Shown: positions 43,076-51,799 of the stretch, piece by piece | Layout of the letters: each line of letters starts with the position of its first letter | How positions within the stretch are numbered: position 1 is the first letter of the stretch | Source: Ewingella sp049889095 | GTDB lineage: Bacteria; Pseudomonadota; Gammaproteobacteria; Enterobacterales; Enterobacteriaceae | Strand: one strand, 5' to 3' | Assembly: GCA_049889095.1 (NCBI GenBank) | Contig: JBLJFK010000009.1 | Length of the DNA: 64,000 bases | Position numbers and translations under genes: made by a program | Notes under the pieces: generated by a model | Databases searched by the model: none | Told to the model about the DNA's origin: nothing | Seen by the model: the letters and a program-made list of their open reading frames with translations, nothing else

Positions 43076-43864
43076 TTAAAGACAACGTAAGACATTAATT
43101 TTTCTCGAAAGGTAATCAACGTTACTGCCAAGTTGTAACAGCAACCGGTTAGCCTGACTTTTCCGTTCATCCAGAGAGCACCCGTGAGGCTTTTTGGCAG
43201 CATAAATAACAACGTTTCCGCTAGGTACGATGCAATAAAAAACCTCGTCAAATACACGATGCAGAGCATCATATAATGGACTATCAACTCTGGGCAGTTC
43301 GTGATAGTTCATAATCAGCCAACCATGTTCATGTATTTTATTCAGGCACGATCGCAAAAATCGCTCTGTTCCCTGAAGAGGGTCCATAGTGAAAGCAGAA
43401 TACAGATCAGAAAAAATAAGGTCATAACAAGGAGTGCAAAGATTATTTAAGTAATCACCAGCATCGTTAATGTAATAATTAATTTTATCTGATACTGGTA
43501 ATGAAAAATACTCGCGGGCAATAGAGAGAACCCGTGGCCTCAATTCAACAACGTCGAGAGCCAATTGGCTATCAAGGGCATGCAGGGAACGAACTAAAGA
43601 TCCACCGCCAAGTCCAAGTATCAGCGCGGTGTTTGAGGAGGTAAATGCTGCTGCCATCAGCATCGCTTTGATATAATTGTGTACGGGCAAACAAGCGTCG
43701 CTTTTGAGCATTTTGCTTTGTTCATTAATACCATCAAACCGCAGTATTCGATATTTTTTTGAATCAGTGACGACAATATTACCATATTCATCCTTTTCCT
43801 GAGCGACAATATCACCGCTGGTTAGAAAAGTTATTCTATTTAAAAACTCATCTATCGATGCCAT
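43076..43864 (-). CDS. spermidine-synthase-fold protein (SAM-dependent, function unknown)
   Basis: A 262-residue class I Rossmann protein of the spermidine/spermine synthase superfamily. ILRFDGINEQSKM at the N-terminus and LILGLGGGSLVRSLHAL (GLGGGS 84-89) form the nucleotide region. VVEL with Glu107 binds the SAM ribose, INDAGDYL follows, and DLIFSDLYSAF carries the conserved Ser-Asp (Asp153). The SpeE motif GGGDG is changed to GGGSL, losing the Asp, so ordinary putrescine aminopropyl transfer is doubtful. Several such proteins act as methyltransferases or on other amines. ATG 43864 was preferred over a TTG seven codons upstream. It lies 38 bases after the FabZ-like gene on the same strand, probably one operon. 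Confidence 0.75.
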   Translation of the reverse strand: MASIDEFLNRITFLTSGDIVAQEKDEYGNIVVTDSKKYRILRFDGINEQSKMLKSDACLPVHNYIKAMLMAAAFTSSNTALILGLGGGSLVRSLHALDSQLALDVVELRPRVLSIAREYFSLPVSDKINYYINDAGDYLNNLCTPCYDLIFSDLYSAFTMDPLQGTERFLRSCLNKIHEHGWLIMNYHELPRVDSPLYDALHRVFDEVFYCIVPSGNVVIYAAKKPHGCSLDERKSQANRLLLQLGSNVDYLSRKINVLRCL

Positions 43865-43902
43865 TACTCTAATCCACTCTTGCAATAATTAATAAAGAGG
43901 CG

Positions 43903-44358
43903 CTATTTCCTTACGCACATGAACTTCGCTGTGCAAACTCTTTTACTCGCCACTGATGCTATGCCGGCCAACTGCACCATCACGCCTCTTTTCCTGATAA
44001 AGGATACATCCAGTTGTAATTGATCTCCGGGATAAACCGCATGATAAAAACGGGCTCTATTAATGGCGGCAAAATAGTACACTGAGTCTGAATGGGTATC
44101 ACCGAGTACCTGCTGTGCCAGGAGAACCGTTGCCTGTGCCATGGCTTCAATAATCAACACCGCGGGAAATGCAGTATGCAACCCAGACCCTACAGGTATT
44201 GCTGAGTCACTGCTGGTAACATTTTTAATCGCCTTAACATGTATGCCATTAACATCATTTCGCATTGAAATAATTCGATCAATCAGCAAGAAAGGATAAC
44301 TGTGTGGAAGAAGTAAAATGATTTTATTGATATCTATCTGCTCTACTTTCTGTAGCAT
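43903..44358 (-). CDS. FabZ-like hotdog protein lacking the catalytic histidine
   Basis: A 151-residue protein equal in length to E. coli FabZ, 3-hydroxyacyl-ACP dehydratase. Family blocks: LLPHSYPFLLIDRI (16-29), AFPAVLIIEAMAQA (63-76) with the conserved Glu71, YYFAAINRARFYHAVYPGDQL, and a final KFMCVRK. In FabZ the catalytic His54 lies in GHFPGKP, 14 residues before the Glu; here that place is Gly57 in VGSGLHTAFPA, and the GHFPG motif is gone. A His lies at 61 but in a different place. Hence a dead or repurposed hotdog protein. ATG 44358 has GGAG six bases before it; the 35-codon upstream extension is rejected. AT-rich; co-oriented with the spermidine-synthase-like gene. Confidence 0.8.
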   Translation of the reverse strand: MLQKVEQIDINKIILLLPHSYPFLLIDRIISMRNDVNGIHVKAIKNVTSSDSAIPVGSGLHTAFPAVLIIEAMAQATVLLAQQVLGDTHSDSVYYFAAINRARFYHAVYPGDQLQLDVSFIRKRGVMVQLAGIASVASKRVCTAKFMCVRK

Positions 44359-45218
44359 TTCGCACTCCAATAAAGCTTTTTTGAATTTGATGCTCTTAGA
44401 TCGCCACTCATCATGATACAGCATTGTGACGTAAGCACCGTCGATTGAATCGTCGTTGCGCACGATAGCCAGAAATCACAGTTGCCGTTCGATGTTGCAG
44501 CACTAAACAAAGTACGCCACTTAATGAAAACGATAAATCCCTTGTTGGGTTACAAATATGGAGCAGAAAAGTGCAGCAGTATTATAATAATTAATTAGGA
44601 TAATCCCCCAAAAAATATAGCAATCGTCAATGGAATCAAATTAATAGATCGCACGGTAATTAATTAGGTTATTAGCAGAAGCACTTTCACGTCAGGTTTA
44701 CAGCATCAATAGTCATCATTCTGTGAAAACGACTACGCCATGACCTTCCCTTAATTATTTAAAGACAGTGGATTACTTACGTCTTTATTTATTATTTCAA
44801 TGTGATTAGCTTTTTTACATTTATTTCCTCTCAACACATGACCTGCGTCGCATTAAAAATAGATAATTTTGACTTATTCTTATAGATCCTGTAGACGGCT
44901 TTCGGAGTCACTATCGGATACATAATATTTGACAAAAACACGCACCGCTACTATGTGTGCTGACGTGAATGTCCGCATGCTAGTGCCCATGACAAAATTT
45001 ATGCGGGGATTGAAGACTAATTTCAACCGATTTCGAAGATGAAATTAAATTAATTACATATAAATCAATAATTTAATTTATTTATGATAATTGCATCAAT
45101 TAAACACTAAGGTAAATTTCTTATCCGCCGATAAATATTCTAGCTCGAAAAAGACAATACTCTTGGAATGCGAAAGCATATTACAAAAATATATTAATAT
45201 GTTAACAAAGGATTTTAT
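44359..45218. other. 860-bp gap upstream of the FabZ-like gene and the chemoreceptor
   Basis: Divergent, very AT-rich, no supported ORF. It holds the presumed promoter of the FabZ-like operon on the left and the FliA-type promoter of the chemoreceptor on the right (45108-45134). Nothing else is recognised in the middle part (about 44560-45050). Confidence 0.5.
45108..45134 (+). promoter_or_regulatory. sigma-28 (FliA) promoter of the chemoreceptor
   Basis: TAAG (45108-45111), 15 bases, then GCCGATAA (45127-45134). The FliA consensus is TAAA-N15-GCCGATAA, so the -10 is perfect and the -35 has one mismatch. The start codon is 85 bases downstream, placing this receptor in the late flagellar class. 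Confidence 0.85.
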
Positions 45219-47162
45219 ATGATTTTCGGGAAGTTAGCATTCAGTAACTTATCGATAGGTAAGAAGTTATTCTCTGGGTTTATAACATTGATTGTAATTA
45301 CCACGGCTATGTCGGCTTACAGTATTTACTCATTAAAGGTAATTAAGGACAATGCGGCCAAGACAGAAATATCTAATCAAATAGGTCGCTTACTGGAGAC
45401 TGCAAAGAGAAATCGGCTGACATATATGCTTAATGGGGATGTGCAGGCGATGAAAGCGAATGCCGAAGCCATCGGCAGTATGCAGGTGATTGTACAACAA
45501 CAAAACAGCGCGGACTGGAAAGGTGATACTAAAAATAAATTTGAAACGCTGGCTGAAACAATAGATAACTTTAAGCAGTTACGGGATGTGTATTACGAAA
45601 AAAGTCTTCACAGCAACGCGCTGTTCAATACAATAAACTCAGAAGATGGCCAACATTTCTTTGTTGATCTGCAAAAAACAATGCGGGATAGCACCGTTGA
45701 AACCGGTGTGCGTCAAAAGCTGTTTGAGATTGCGCTTGACCTCGACAGGCTTCACGACACCGTGGGTACACTCATCGCTAAACCTACCGATGACACCTTG
45801 AAAGATTTCGATAAGGCCTATAAGGATGCCGACTCGCTTTATTCCGCCAGCATCCCGCAACTTCCTGACGCAGAAAAAGCCCAGGTCGTTTCCGCATTGG
45901 CATATATTCAAAAACTGAAGGCGAACGTAGAAGCCTACTATTCTGCCGTACCTGAAACCCAAAGGTCTGCCGAGGAGATGGGGAAAGGCGCCGATTCACT
46001 GAACAGTGCGACAGTGAGCCTTATTGAAGCGCAGGCGCATGACAATGATAACGTTATCACGGAAAGCATCACCCTTATATCTGTGCTTTCGGTTGTCGCC
46101 ATTATCGCCGGATTACTGGCAGCAAGCTATATCTCCCGGCAGATCACACGCCCTATCAGCGAAAATCTGGCAATGGCTGAACGTATCACCAGCGGGGATC
46201 TCACCTCAGAGGTTTCATCGCATTCGACTGATGAACTGGGCAAACTGACGCAGACCATGGGCGCAATGAACGCCAGATTGTGTGACATGATCACGGGTAT
46301 ACGAGAGAGCGTCAGTCACCTGGCGAGTGCTTCTTCGCAGATCGCGGTCGGTAATATGGATCTGGCGTCCAGAACGGAACAACAGTCTGCCGCCGTGGTA
46401 GAAACAGCGGCAAGTATGGAAGAGCTGACCTCCACCGTCAGGCTGAATGCGGATAATGCGCTCCAGGCGAGTAAATTGGCCGCCAGCGCAACCCATGACG
46501 CGCGAAAAGGCGGTGAAATTGTCAATCAGGTAGTACTCACCATGAACGGTATTGGCGACAGTTCAAAGAAAATCACTGATATTATCAGCGTGATCAACAG
46601 TATCGCCTTCCAGACGAACATCTTGGCTCTTAATGCCGCAGTCGAAGCTGCGCGGGCAGGCGAACAAGGTAGGGGATTTGCGGTTGTGGCCGGTGAGGTC
46701 AGAACGCTGGCACAGCGAAGCGCTAATGCAGCCAAAGAAATTGAGTCGTTGATTAATGACTCAGTCACCCGCATTAGTACAGGCACCGAGCTGGTCAGTC
46801 GTGCAGGCGCAAGCATGGAGGGCATTGTCCAGTCGGTGACGCACGTGAGTCAGCTCATCGATGAAATATCGACCTCGTCAACTGAACAGAGCCAGGGGAT
46901 TGAACAGATAGGTAAAGCTGTGACGGAGATGGATTCCACCACGCAACAAAATGCCACGCTGGTTCAGGAGTCCTCCGCTGCGGCGATTTCGCTAGAACAG
47001 CAGGCGAAAAAACTGAGCGACATGGTCGCCATCTTTAAGGTCAAAATCTCTCACACAAATGAGCGGAACGCTAATGACCTGTTAGCTGCGGCGAAAACAA
47101 GAAGGTTATCGGCCCCTCTCACAATAAATAACACCATGAATGAAGACTGGACTTCATTTTAG
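45219..47162 (+). CDS. methyl-accepting chemotaxis protein with CheR/CheB-tethering pentapeptide
   Basis: A 647-residue transmembrane chemoreceptor. TM1 is about 18-38, a periplasmic helical ligand domain of about 240 residues follows, then TM2 about 281-303, HAMP to about 355 and the MA signalling domain. The tip reads SIAFQTNILALNAAVEAARA and GEQGRGFAVVAGEVR. The C-terminus ends D-W-T-S-F, fitting the W-x-x-F tail that recruits CheR and CheB in high-abundance receptors. The ligand domain is about the size of the HBM type rather than the shorter 4HB type; its ligand is unknown. Preceded by a FliA promoter, so co-expressed with flagella. Confidence 0.93.
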   Translation: MIFGKLAFSNLSIGKKLFSGFITLIVITTAMSAYSIYSLKVIKDNAAKTEISNQIGRLLETAKRNRLTYMLNGDVQAMKANAEAIGSMQVIVQQQNSADWKGDTKNKFETLAETIDNFKQLRDVYYEKSLHSNALFNTINSEDGQHFFVDLQKTMRDSTVETGVRQKLFEIALDLDRLHDTVGTLIAKPTDDTLKDFDKAYKDADSLYSASIPQLPDAEKAQVVSALAYIQKLKANVEAYYSAVPETQRSAEEMGKGADSLNSATVSLIEAQAHDNDNVITESITLISVLSVVAIIAGLLAASYISRQITRPISENLAMAERITSGDLTSEVSSHSTDELGKLTQTMGAMNARLCDMITGIRESVSHLASASSQIAVGNMDLASRTEQQSAAVVETAASMEELTSTVRLNADNALQASKLAASATHDARKGGEIVNQVVLTMNGIGDSSKKITDIISVINSIAFQTNILALNAAVEAARAGEQGRGFAVVAGEVRTLAQRSANAAKEIESLINDSVTRISTGTELVSRAGASMEGIVQSVTHVSQLIDEISTSSTEQSQGIEQIGKAVTEMDSTTQQNATLVQESSAAAISLEQQAKKLSDMVAIFKVKISHTNERNANDLLAAAKTRRLSAPLTINNTMNEDWTSF

Positions 47163-47358
47163 ATGTTTGAGCAGCGTTTATAACATCAGGTAGGGTGGCC
47201 ACCTCGGTACGGCCCCCTCCCTCTTGGTCAAAGGTTTACGATGACCTCTATCAGATTCATGTACGGTGTGGGTTTGTTGAGTAAATTAGCATGCCATAAC
47301 ATGCCCTATCACTCCACCAATATTGATGGAATGACGTGCAATTAGCGTACAAACTTTA

Positions 47359-48558
47359 TTATTCCAGAACACGACTGAGCTCCTGCGCGCAGGCCCATGC
47401 CGAGCTCCATGCCCACTGGAAATTGTAGCCACCCAGCCAGCCGGTAACATCCACCACTTCGCCGATGAAATACAAACCCGGCACTTTTTCAGCCGCCATG
47501 GTTTTTGACGACAGCGCTTTGGTGTCGACCCCCCCCAGTGTCACTTCAGCGGTACGGTAACCTTCGGTACCGTTCGGTTGCACCTGCCAGTTCTGCAATT
47601 GATCGACCAGATCGGCCTGTTGCGGCGCATTGAGCTGTTTCAGGGTGACGTCCGGTAGTTGTCCTAAAGTTTGCAGGCACTCCACCAGCCGTTTTGGCAA
47701 CTGCATTGCCAGGGTATTTTTCAGGCTTTGGTTAGGATGTTCTTGTCGTTGTGAATCAAGAAACCCTGCCAGGTCTACATCAGGAAGTAAGTTAACGCTC
47801 ACAAACTCGCCAGGCTGCCAATAGCTCGACAGTTGCAAAACAGCCGGGCCGGACATACCGCGGTGGGTAAACAAGATGCTTTCACGGAACACCGTGCCAT
47901 CTTCGGCGGTCAGTACCGAAGGAACCGATACACCGGACAGTGTCTGAATATGGTCGAGTAGCGGTTTATGCAGCGTAAAAGGCACCAGCCCGGCGCGGGT
48001 AGGCAGGACTTTCAGCCCAAATTGCTCAGCCAGGCGGTATCCCCAGGGTGAAGCGCCAAGAGCCGGCATTGATAATCCGCCGCTCGCAACTACAAGTGAG
48101 TGAGTACTTACAGTTGAGCCATTAACCTTGATTTCAAAGCCACTTTGGGTTTTCTCTACCTCGGTGATCTCACTACGCAGACGCACATCTACATTACCTT
48201 GCGCACATTCGCTTTCCAGCATGGCTACGATTTGCTGCGCCGAATCGTCACAGAACAATTGACCCAGGGTTTTTTCATGCCACGCAATACCATGACGGTT
48301 GACCATATCAATGAAATCCCACTGGGTATAACGTGCCAGTGCCGATTTACAGAAATGCGGATTTTGAGAAAGATAAGCCGCCGGTTCGGTATAGAGGTTG
48401 GTGAAGTTGCAACGGCCACCGCCGGACATCAGGATCTTACGGCCAATTTTTTTGCCGTTATCCAGCAGCATCACCCGGCGGCCAGCCTGCCCGGTCAGAG
48501 CCGCGCAAAACATACCAGCCGCGCCAGCGCCAACGACAACTACATCTACCTGCTCCAC
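47359..48558 (-). CDS. yhiN: NAD(P)/FAD-dependent oxidoreductase YhiN
   Basis: A 399-residue flavoprotein of the HI0933/YhiN family (E. coli 400). The FAD-binding VVVGAGAAGMFCAALTGQAG is at the N-terminus, followed by RKILMSGGGRCNFTN. The end has LYFIGEVVDVTGWLGGYNFQWAWSSAWA as two adjoining family blocks. The start is GTG 48558 with GAGG five bases before; it aligns with E. coli. The reaction is not established. It is divergent from pitA. Confidence 0.93.
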   Translation of the reverse strand: MEQVDVVVVGAGAAGMFCAALTGQAGRRVMLLDNGKKIGRKILMSGGGRCNFTNLYTEPAAYLSQNPHFCKSALARYTQWDFIDMVNRHGIAWHEKTLGQLFCDDSAQQIVAMLESECAQGNVDVRLRSEITEVEKTQSGFEIKVNGSTVSTHSLVVASGGLSMPALGASPWGYRLAEQFGLKVLPTRAGLVPFTLHKPLLDHIQTLSGVSVPSVLTAEDGTVFRESILFTHRGMSGPAVLQLSSYWQPGEFVSVNLLPDVDLAGFLDSQRQEHPNQSLKNTLAMQLPKRLVECLQTLGQLPDVTLKQLNAPQQADLVDQLQNWQVQPNGTEGYRTAEVTLGGVDTKALSSKTMAAEKVPGLYFIGEVVDVTGWLGGYNFQWAWSSAWACAQELSRVLE

Positions 48559-48875
48559 ATCGGCCTCACTTTTCTTTGAATCTTCAGCTACGTTTATATA
48601 AATGGCGTGCCTGGCCTATCGCCGTAAACGCGCTATGGGCGGCGATTGTAAGGTGCGCGGGAGCTCGAAACCAGCCAGTCTGCGCAAACATAGCTATAGT
48701 AAGCAAATGTTACATCACATTAAGCAAGTAACATTTTGATTTTAAAGTAATTAGTATTGAATAAGAAAAAGCATTAACTGTTTCTAGTCAAAAAAATGTC
48801 ATATTTTCCTTTTACCACCCCCCTGTTCTCGCAGATAATGCGCGGCGTTCATGACCACAAACTGGCGTAACAAAT
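48559..48875. other. 317-bp divergent gap between yhiN and pitA
   Basis: AT-rich promoter DNA. It contains a perfect 9-bp inverted repeat AAATGTTAC (48705-48713) / GTAACATTT (48728-48736) with a 14-base spacer, in the same place as a direct AAGCAA repeat. This is the best candidate operator for pitA or yhiN; the regulator is unknown. No ORF. Confidence 0.5.
48705..48736. promoter_or_regulatory. inverted repeat, candidate operator before pitA
   Basis: AAATGTTAC-N14-GTAACATTT is perfect over 9 bp per arm. The ends resemble a GntR half-site (ATGTTA / TAACAT), but the 14-base spacing does not fit a LacI-type dimer site, so the protein is unknown. Confidence 0.4.
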
Positions 48876-50390
48876 ATGCTGCATTTATTTGCTGGATTGG
48901 ATTTCCATACCGGCTCGTTATTGATTCTCGCGTTACTGTTTGTGCTGTTCTACGAAGCTATCAATGGCTTTCATGACACGGCTAACGCAGTAGCTACTGT
49001 CATCTATACCCGTGCAATGCGCTCGCAGCTTGCGGTCGTCATGGCAGGGGTATTTAACTTCCTTGGCGTTATGCTCGGTGGTTTGAGCGTGGCTTATGCC
49101 ATTGTTCATTTACTGCCAACGGATTTATTACTCAATGTCGGTTCCACTCACGGTTTGGCCATGGTGTTCTCCATGCTGCTGGCTGCCATCATCTGGAATC
49201 TCGGCACCTGGTATTTTGGCCTGCCGGCCTCCAGTTCTCACACACTCATCGGCGCCATTATCGGTGTTGGTCTGACCAATGCATTGGTTACCCACAGCTC
49301 AGTGGTCGATGCGTTAAACATTCCGAAGATGATTGGTATTTTCGCGTCATTAATCATTTCTCCGCTGGTCGGAATGATAATGGCTGGTGCCATGATTTTC
49401 GTGCTGCGCCGCTACTGGAGTGGCACCAAAAAGCACGCACGAATTCACCTGACGCCAGCCGAACGAGAAAAGAAAGACGGTAAGAAGAAGCCACCATTCT
49501 GGACGCGTATCGGCCTGATTCTGTCCGCCATTGGTGTCAGCTTCTCGCACGGCGCTAACGACGGCCAGAAAGGTATCGGCTTGATTATGCTAGTGCTGAT
49601 TGGTGTGGCTCCTGCAGGCTTCGTGCTGAACATGAGCGCCACCGGTTACGACATTACCCGTACCCGCGACGCCGTGACGAATCTGCAGCAGTTCTATCAG
49701 CAACATGGTAATGCCTTACCGCACGTGGTAGCGCTGACCCCCATCGTACCCACTCCGGATGAAGCAGCGGCAGACGCGGCAGATACTCAGAAAGAGAAAG
49801 TGTTCCATTGCGACAGCTCTCACGCGATGGATGCGATTGAACGCACTCAAACGCTGCTGGCTAATCTGCAATCTTACAGCGACCTGTCGCCAGAGCAGCG
49901 CAGCCATATGCGTCGCCTGCTGATGTGTGTAGCGGATACCGCAGACAAAGTAGCCAAGCTGGATGAAACCACGGCAGAAGAGAAACGCTTCCTGGGCAAG
50001 CTGAAAGGCGACATTCTGCAAACAGTAGAATATGCCCCCATCTGGATCATCATCGCTGTCGCCCTGGCGTTGGCGCTGGGTACCATGATTGGCTGGCGAC
50101 GCGTTGCGACCACTATCGGTGAGAAAATTGGTAAGAAAGGGATGACTTACGCACAGGGCCTGTCGGCGCAGCTAACCGCCGCCGTGTCGATTGGTGTCGC
50201 CAGTTATACCGGAATGCCCGTTTCCACAACCCACGTGCTCTCTTCTGCTGTTGCTGGCACCATGCTGGTTGACGGCGGTGGCGTACAGAGTAAAACCGTG
50301 AAAAGCATCGCTATGGCATGGATCTTAACCCTGCCGGTATCGATTGTACTTTCCGGCTTGCTGTACTGGATTGCGCTGAAATTGATTTAA
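48876..50390 (+). CDS. pitA: low-affinity inorganic phosphate transporter PitA
   Basis: A 504-residue inner-membrane permease (E. coli 499) of the PiT/PHO4 family. It imports metal-phosphate complexes with protons. The two inverted family motifs are seen: AINGFHDTANAVAT near residue 29 and SFSHGANDGQKGIGL near 222. About ten hydrophobic segments flank a large cytoplasmic loop (about 240-380) containing TQKEKVFHCDSSHAMD. MPVSTTHVLSSAVAGTMLV is the C-terminal block. The ribosome site is weak. A bidirectional terminator shared with uspB follows. Confidence 0.97.
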   Translation: MLHLFAGLDFHTGSLLILALLFVLFYEAINGFHDTANAVATVIYTRAMRSQLAVVMAGVFNFLGVMLGGLSVAYAIVHLLPTDLLLNVGSTHGLAMVFSMLLAAIIWNLGTWYFGLPASSSHTLIGAIIGVGLTNALVTHSSVVDALNIPKMIGIFASLIISPLVGMIMAGAMIFVLRRYWSGTKKHARIHLTPAEREKKDGKKKPPFWTRIGLILSAIGVSFSHGANDGQKGIGLIMLVLIGVAPAGFVLNMSATGYDITRTRDAVTNLQQFYQQHGNALPHVVALTPIVPTPDEAAADAADTQKEKVFHCDSSHAMDAIERTQTLLANLQSYSDLSPEQRSHMRRLLMCVADTADKVAKLDETTAEEKRFLGKLKGDILQTVEYAPIWIIIAVALALALGTMIGWRRVATTIGEKIGKKGMTYAQGLSAQLTAAVSIGVASYTGMPVSTTHVLSSAVAGTMLVDGGGVQSKTVKSIAMAWILTLPVSIVLSGLLYWIALKLI

Positions 50391-50410
50391 ATTTAGTCAG
50401 TTGAAATAAA

Positions 50411-50438
50411 AAAGGCGGCTTAGTGTTAAGCCGCCTTT
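50411..50438. terminator. bidirectional terminator between pitA and uspB
   Basis: AAAGGCGGCTTA (50411-50422) pairs with TAAGCCGCCTTT (50427-50438), a perfect 12-bp stem with a 4-base loop. It has A-rich and T-rich flanks and serves both convergent genes. Confidence 0.9.
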
Positions 50439-50480
50439 CTCTTTTTTCGAAGTCTCAAAAAATCCTCCATGAGCAGATCA

Positions 50481-50816
50481 TTAATACCAAATCAGCATTG
50501 CCATCATGCTGATGAGTATGAACCCTGCCAGGGCCGAAGTCAGAACAAACTGGCCGCGCACCCGTTCACAACGACGGATGAACTCTGGATCGTGATGATC
50601 GTTATAGCGCTGTGAGTAGATATACCGAACCAATCTGATCTGCTTAACCGGTTGCCCGTGGGCAGTGAAAAAACCGCCGCCATCGACATACTGATACAGT
50701 AAAGGATCGCATCCGCGTAACACCACCAGCAATGCCCGCAAAGAAGAGTAGTAACGCAGCATATTGACTACGCAGACAAAACATAAAGCCCAAAACAGCG
50801 CAACGGGATTGATCAT
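50481..50816 (-). CDS. uspB: universal stress protein B (UspB)
   Basis: A 111-residue inner-membrane protein, the same length as E. coli UspB. Hydrophobic segments are at about 5-23 and 88-110, with a basic, polar loop (GRGEVRGQF-like RRCERVRGQF) between. ATG 50816 has GAGGGGG upstream. In E. coli it is RpoS-dependent and needed for stationary-phase ethanol resistance. It is divergent from uspA, as in E. coli. Confidence 0.93.
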   Translation of the reverse strand: MINPVALFWALCFVCVVNMLRYYSSLRALLVVLRGCDPLLYQYVDGGGFFTAHGQPVKQIRLVRYIYSQRYNDHHDPEFIRRCERVRGQFVLTSALAGFILISMMAMLIWY

Positions 50817-51181
50817 AATTCCCCCTCAAGACGAATTTACAACGCGCAGTGCCGCCTTTAAATCGCGCCAGCCCGCCGCTTCGCTCTACTGCCCAGAACA
50901 TCTCACCCCGGGTCAAATTACACCCGCTAACCCTGCCGTCACAAAAAATACCAGAAGCGACTGGCGTACAACGCCAGCCCCTTATTATTCAGTGTAGGGA
51001 ATGAAATAAAAAAGGGGGAAGCATCTTCATATTATTTGCTTATATGGCTTTGCGTCAGGATCACTTTTTTGAAACGAGGCGACGGGCTTGATTTATCCGT
51101 GCATTTTAGCGCTATACTAAAAACATAAAACTTGCATGATGCTGATATAGCTATTAACCGACTTATGGAAGGAGTTTTCTT
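50817..51181. other. 365-bp uspB-uspA divergent gap
   Basis: It holds a 7-bp hairpin CTGGCGT (50961-50967) / ACGCCAG (50971-50977) and, near uspA, a probable promoter with -10 TATACT (51113-51118) and TTGATT (51088-51093) at a long 19-base spacing. No ORF is convincing. The remainder is unremarkable. Confidence 0.5.
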
Positions 51182-51631
51182 ATGTCTTACAAACACATAC
51201 TTATTGCGGTCGATCTGTCTCCCGAAAGCAAAGTTCTGGTCGAGAAAGCGGTTTCTATGGCGCGCCCGTACAACGCCAAAGTGTCTTTGATCCACGTTGA
51301 CGTAAATTACTCCGATTTATACACCGGTCTGATTGATGTCAACCTGGGCGATATGCAGAAACGGATCTCTGAAGAGACCCACCACGCGCTGAATGAACTT
51401 TCGCAAAACGCCGGTTATCCGATCTCAGAAACCCTGAGCGGCAGCGGCGATTTAGCCCAGGTTCTGATTGATGCCATCAATAAATACAGCGTCGATTTAG
51501 TGCTGTGTGGCCACCATCAGGACTTCTGGAGCAAACTGATGTCTTCAGCCCGCCAGTTGATCAATACCGTTCATATTGACATGCTGATCGTTCCATTGCG
51601 TGACGAAGAAGACGAAGCTGTTTCTGAATAA
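51182..51631 (+). CDS. uspA: universal stress protein A (UspA)
   Basis: A 149-residue cytoplasmic USP-fold protein (E. coli 144), nearly identical to the E. coli protein: HILIAVDLSPESKVLVEKAV, NLGDMQKRISEETHHALNEL, LCGHHQDFWSKLMSSARQL. The C-terminus adds five acidic residues (EAVSE). It belongs to the UspA class that lacks the ATP-binding GxxGxxx(S/T) loop. GGAG precedes ATG. The strong hairpin at 51648 ends the transcript. Confidence 0.97.
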   Translation: MSYKHILIAVDLSPESKVLVEKAVSMARPYNAKVSLIHVDVNYSDLYTGLIDVNLGDMQKRISEETHHALNELSQNAGYPISETLSGSGDLAQVLIDAINKYSVDLVLCGHHQDFWSKLMSSARQLINTVHIDMLIVPLRDEEDEAVSE

Positions 51632-51647
51632 TGTGTTAAAACAGCTA

Positions 51648-51677
51648 AAAAAGGAGAGGCAAATGCTTCTCCTTTTT
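51648..51677 (+). terminator. uspA terminator
   Basis: AAAAAGGAGA (51648-51657) pairs with TCTCCTTTTT (51668-51677); inside, GC(59-60)/GC(65-66) extends the stem around an AAAT loop. The T-run completes an intrinsic terminator. Confidence 0.9.
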
Positions 51678-51799
51678 GTTTCATATCAATGCACCCAGCA
51701 TTCATTTTTAACAAAAACAAGGAATGCTCTATGCAAAAGCGGCAATTTATTTTATAGCTAAGGCAGGTATCCTAAGGCCGAAAGGAACTGTCCGACGCC

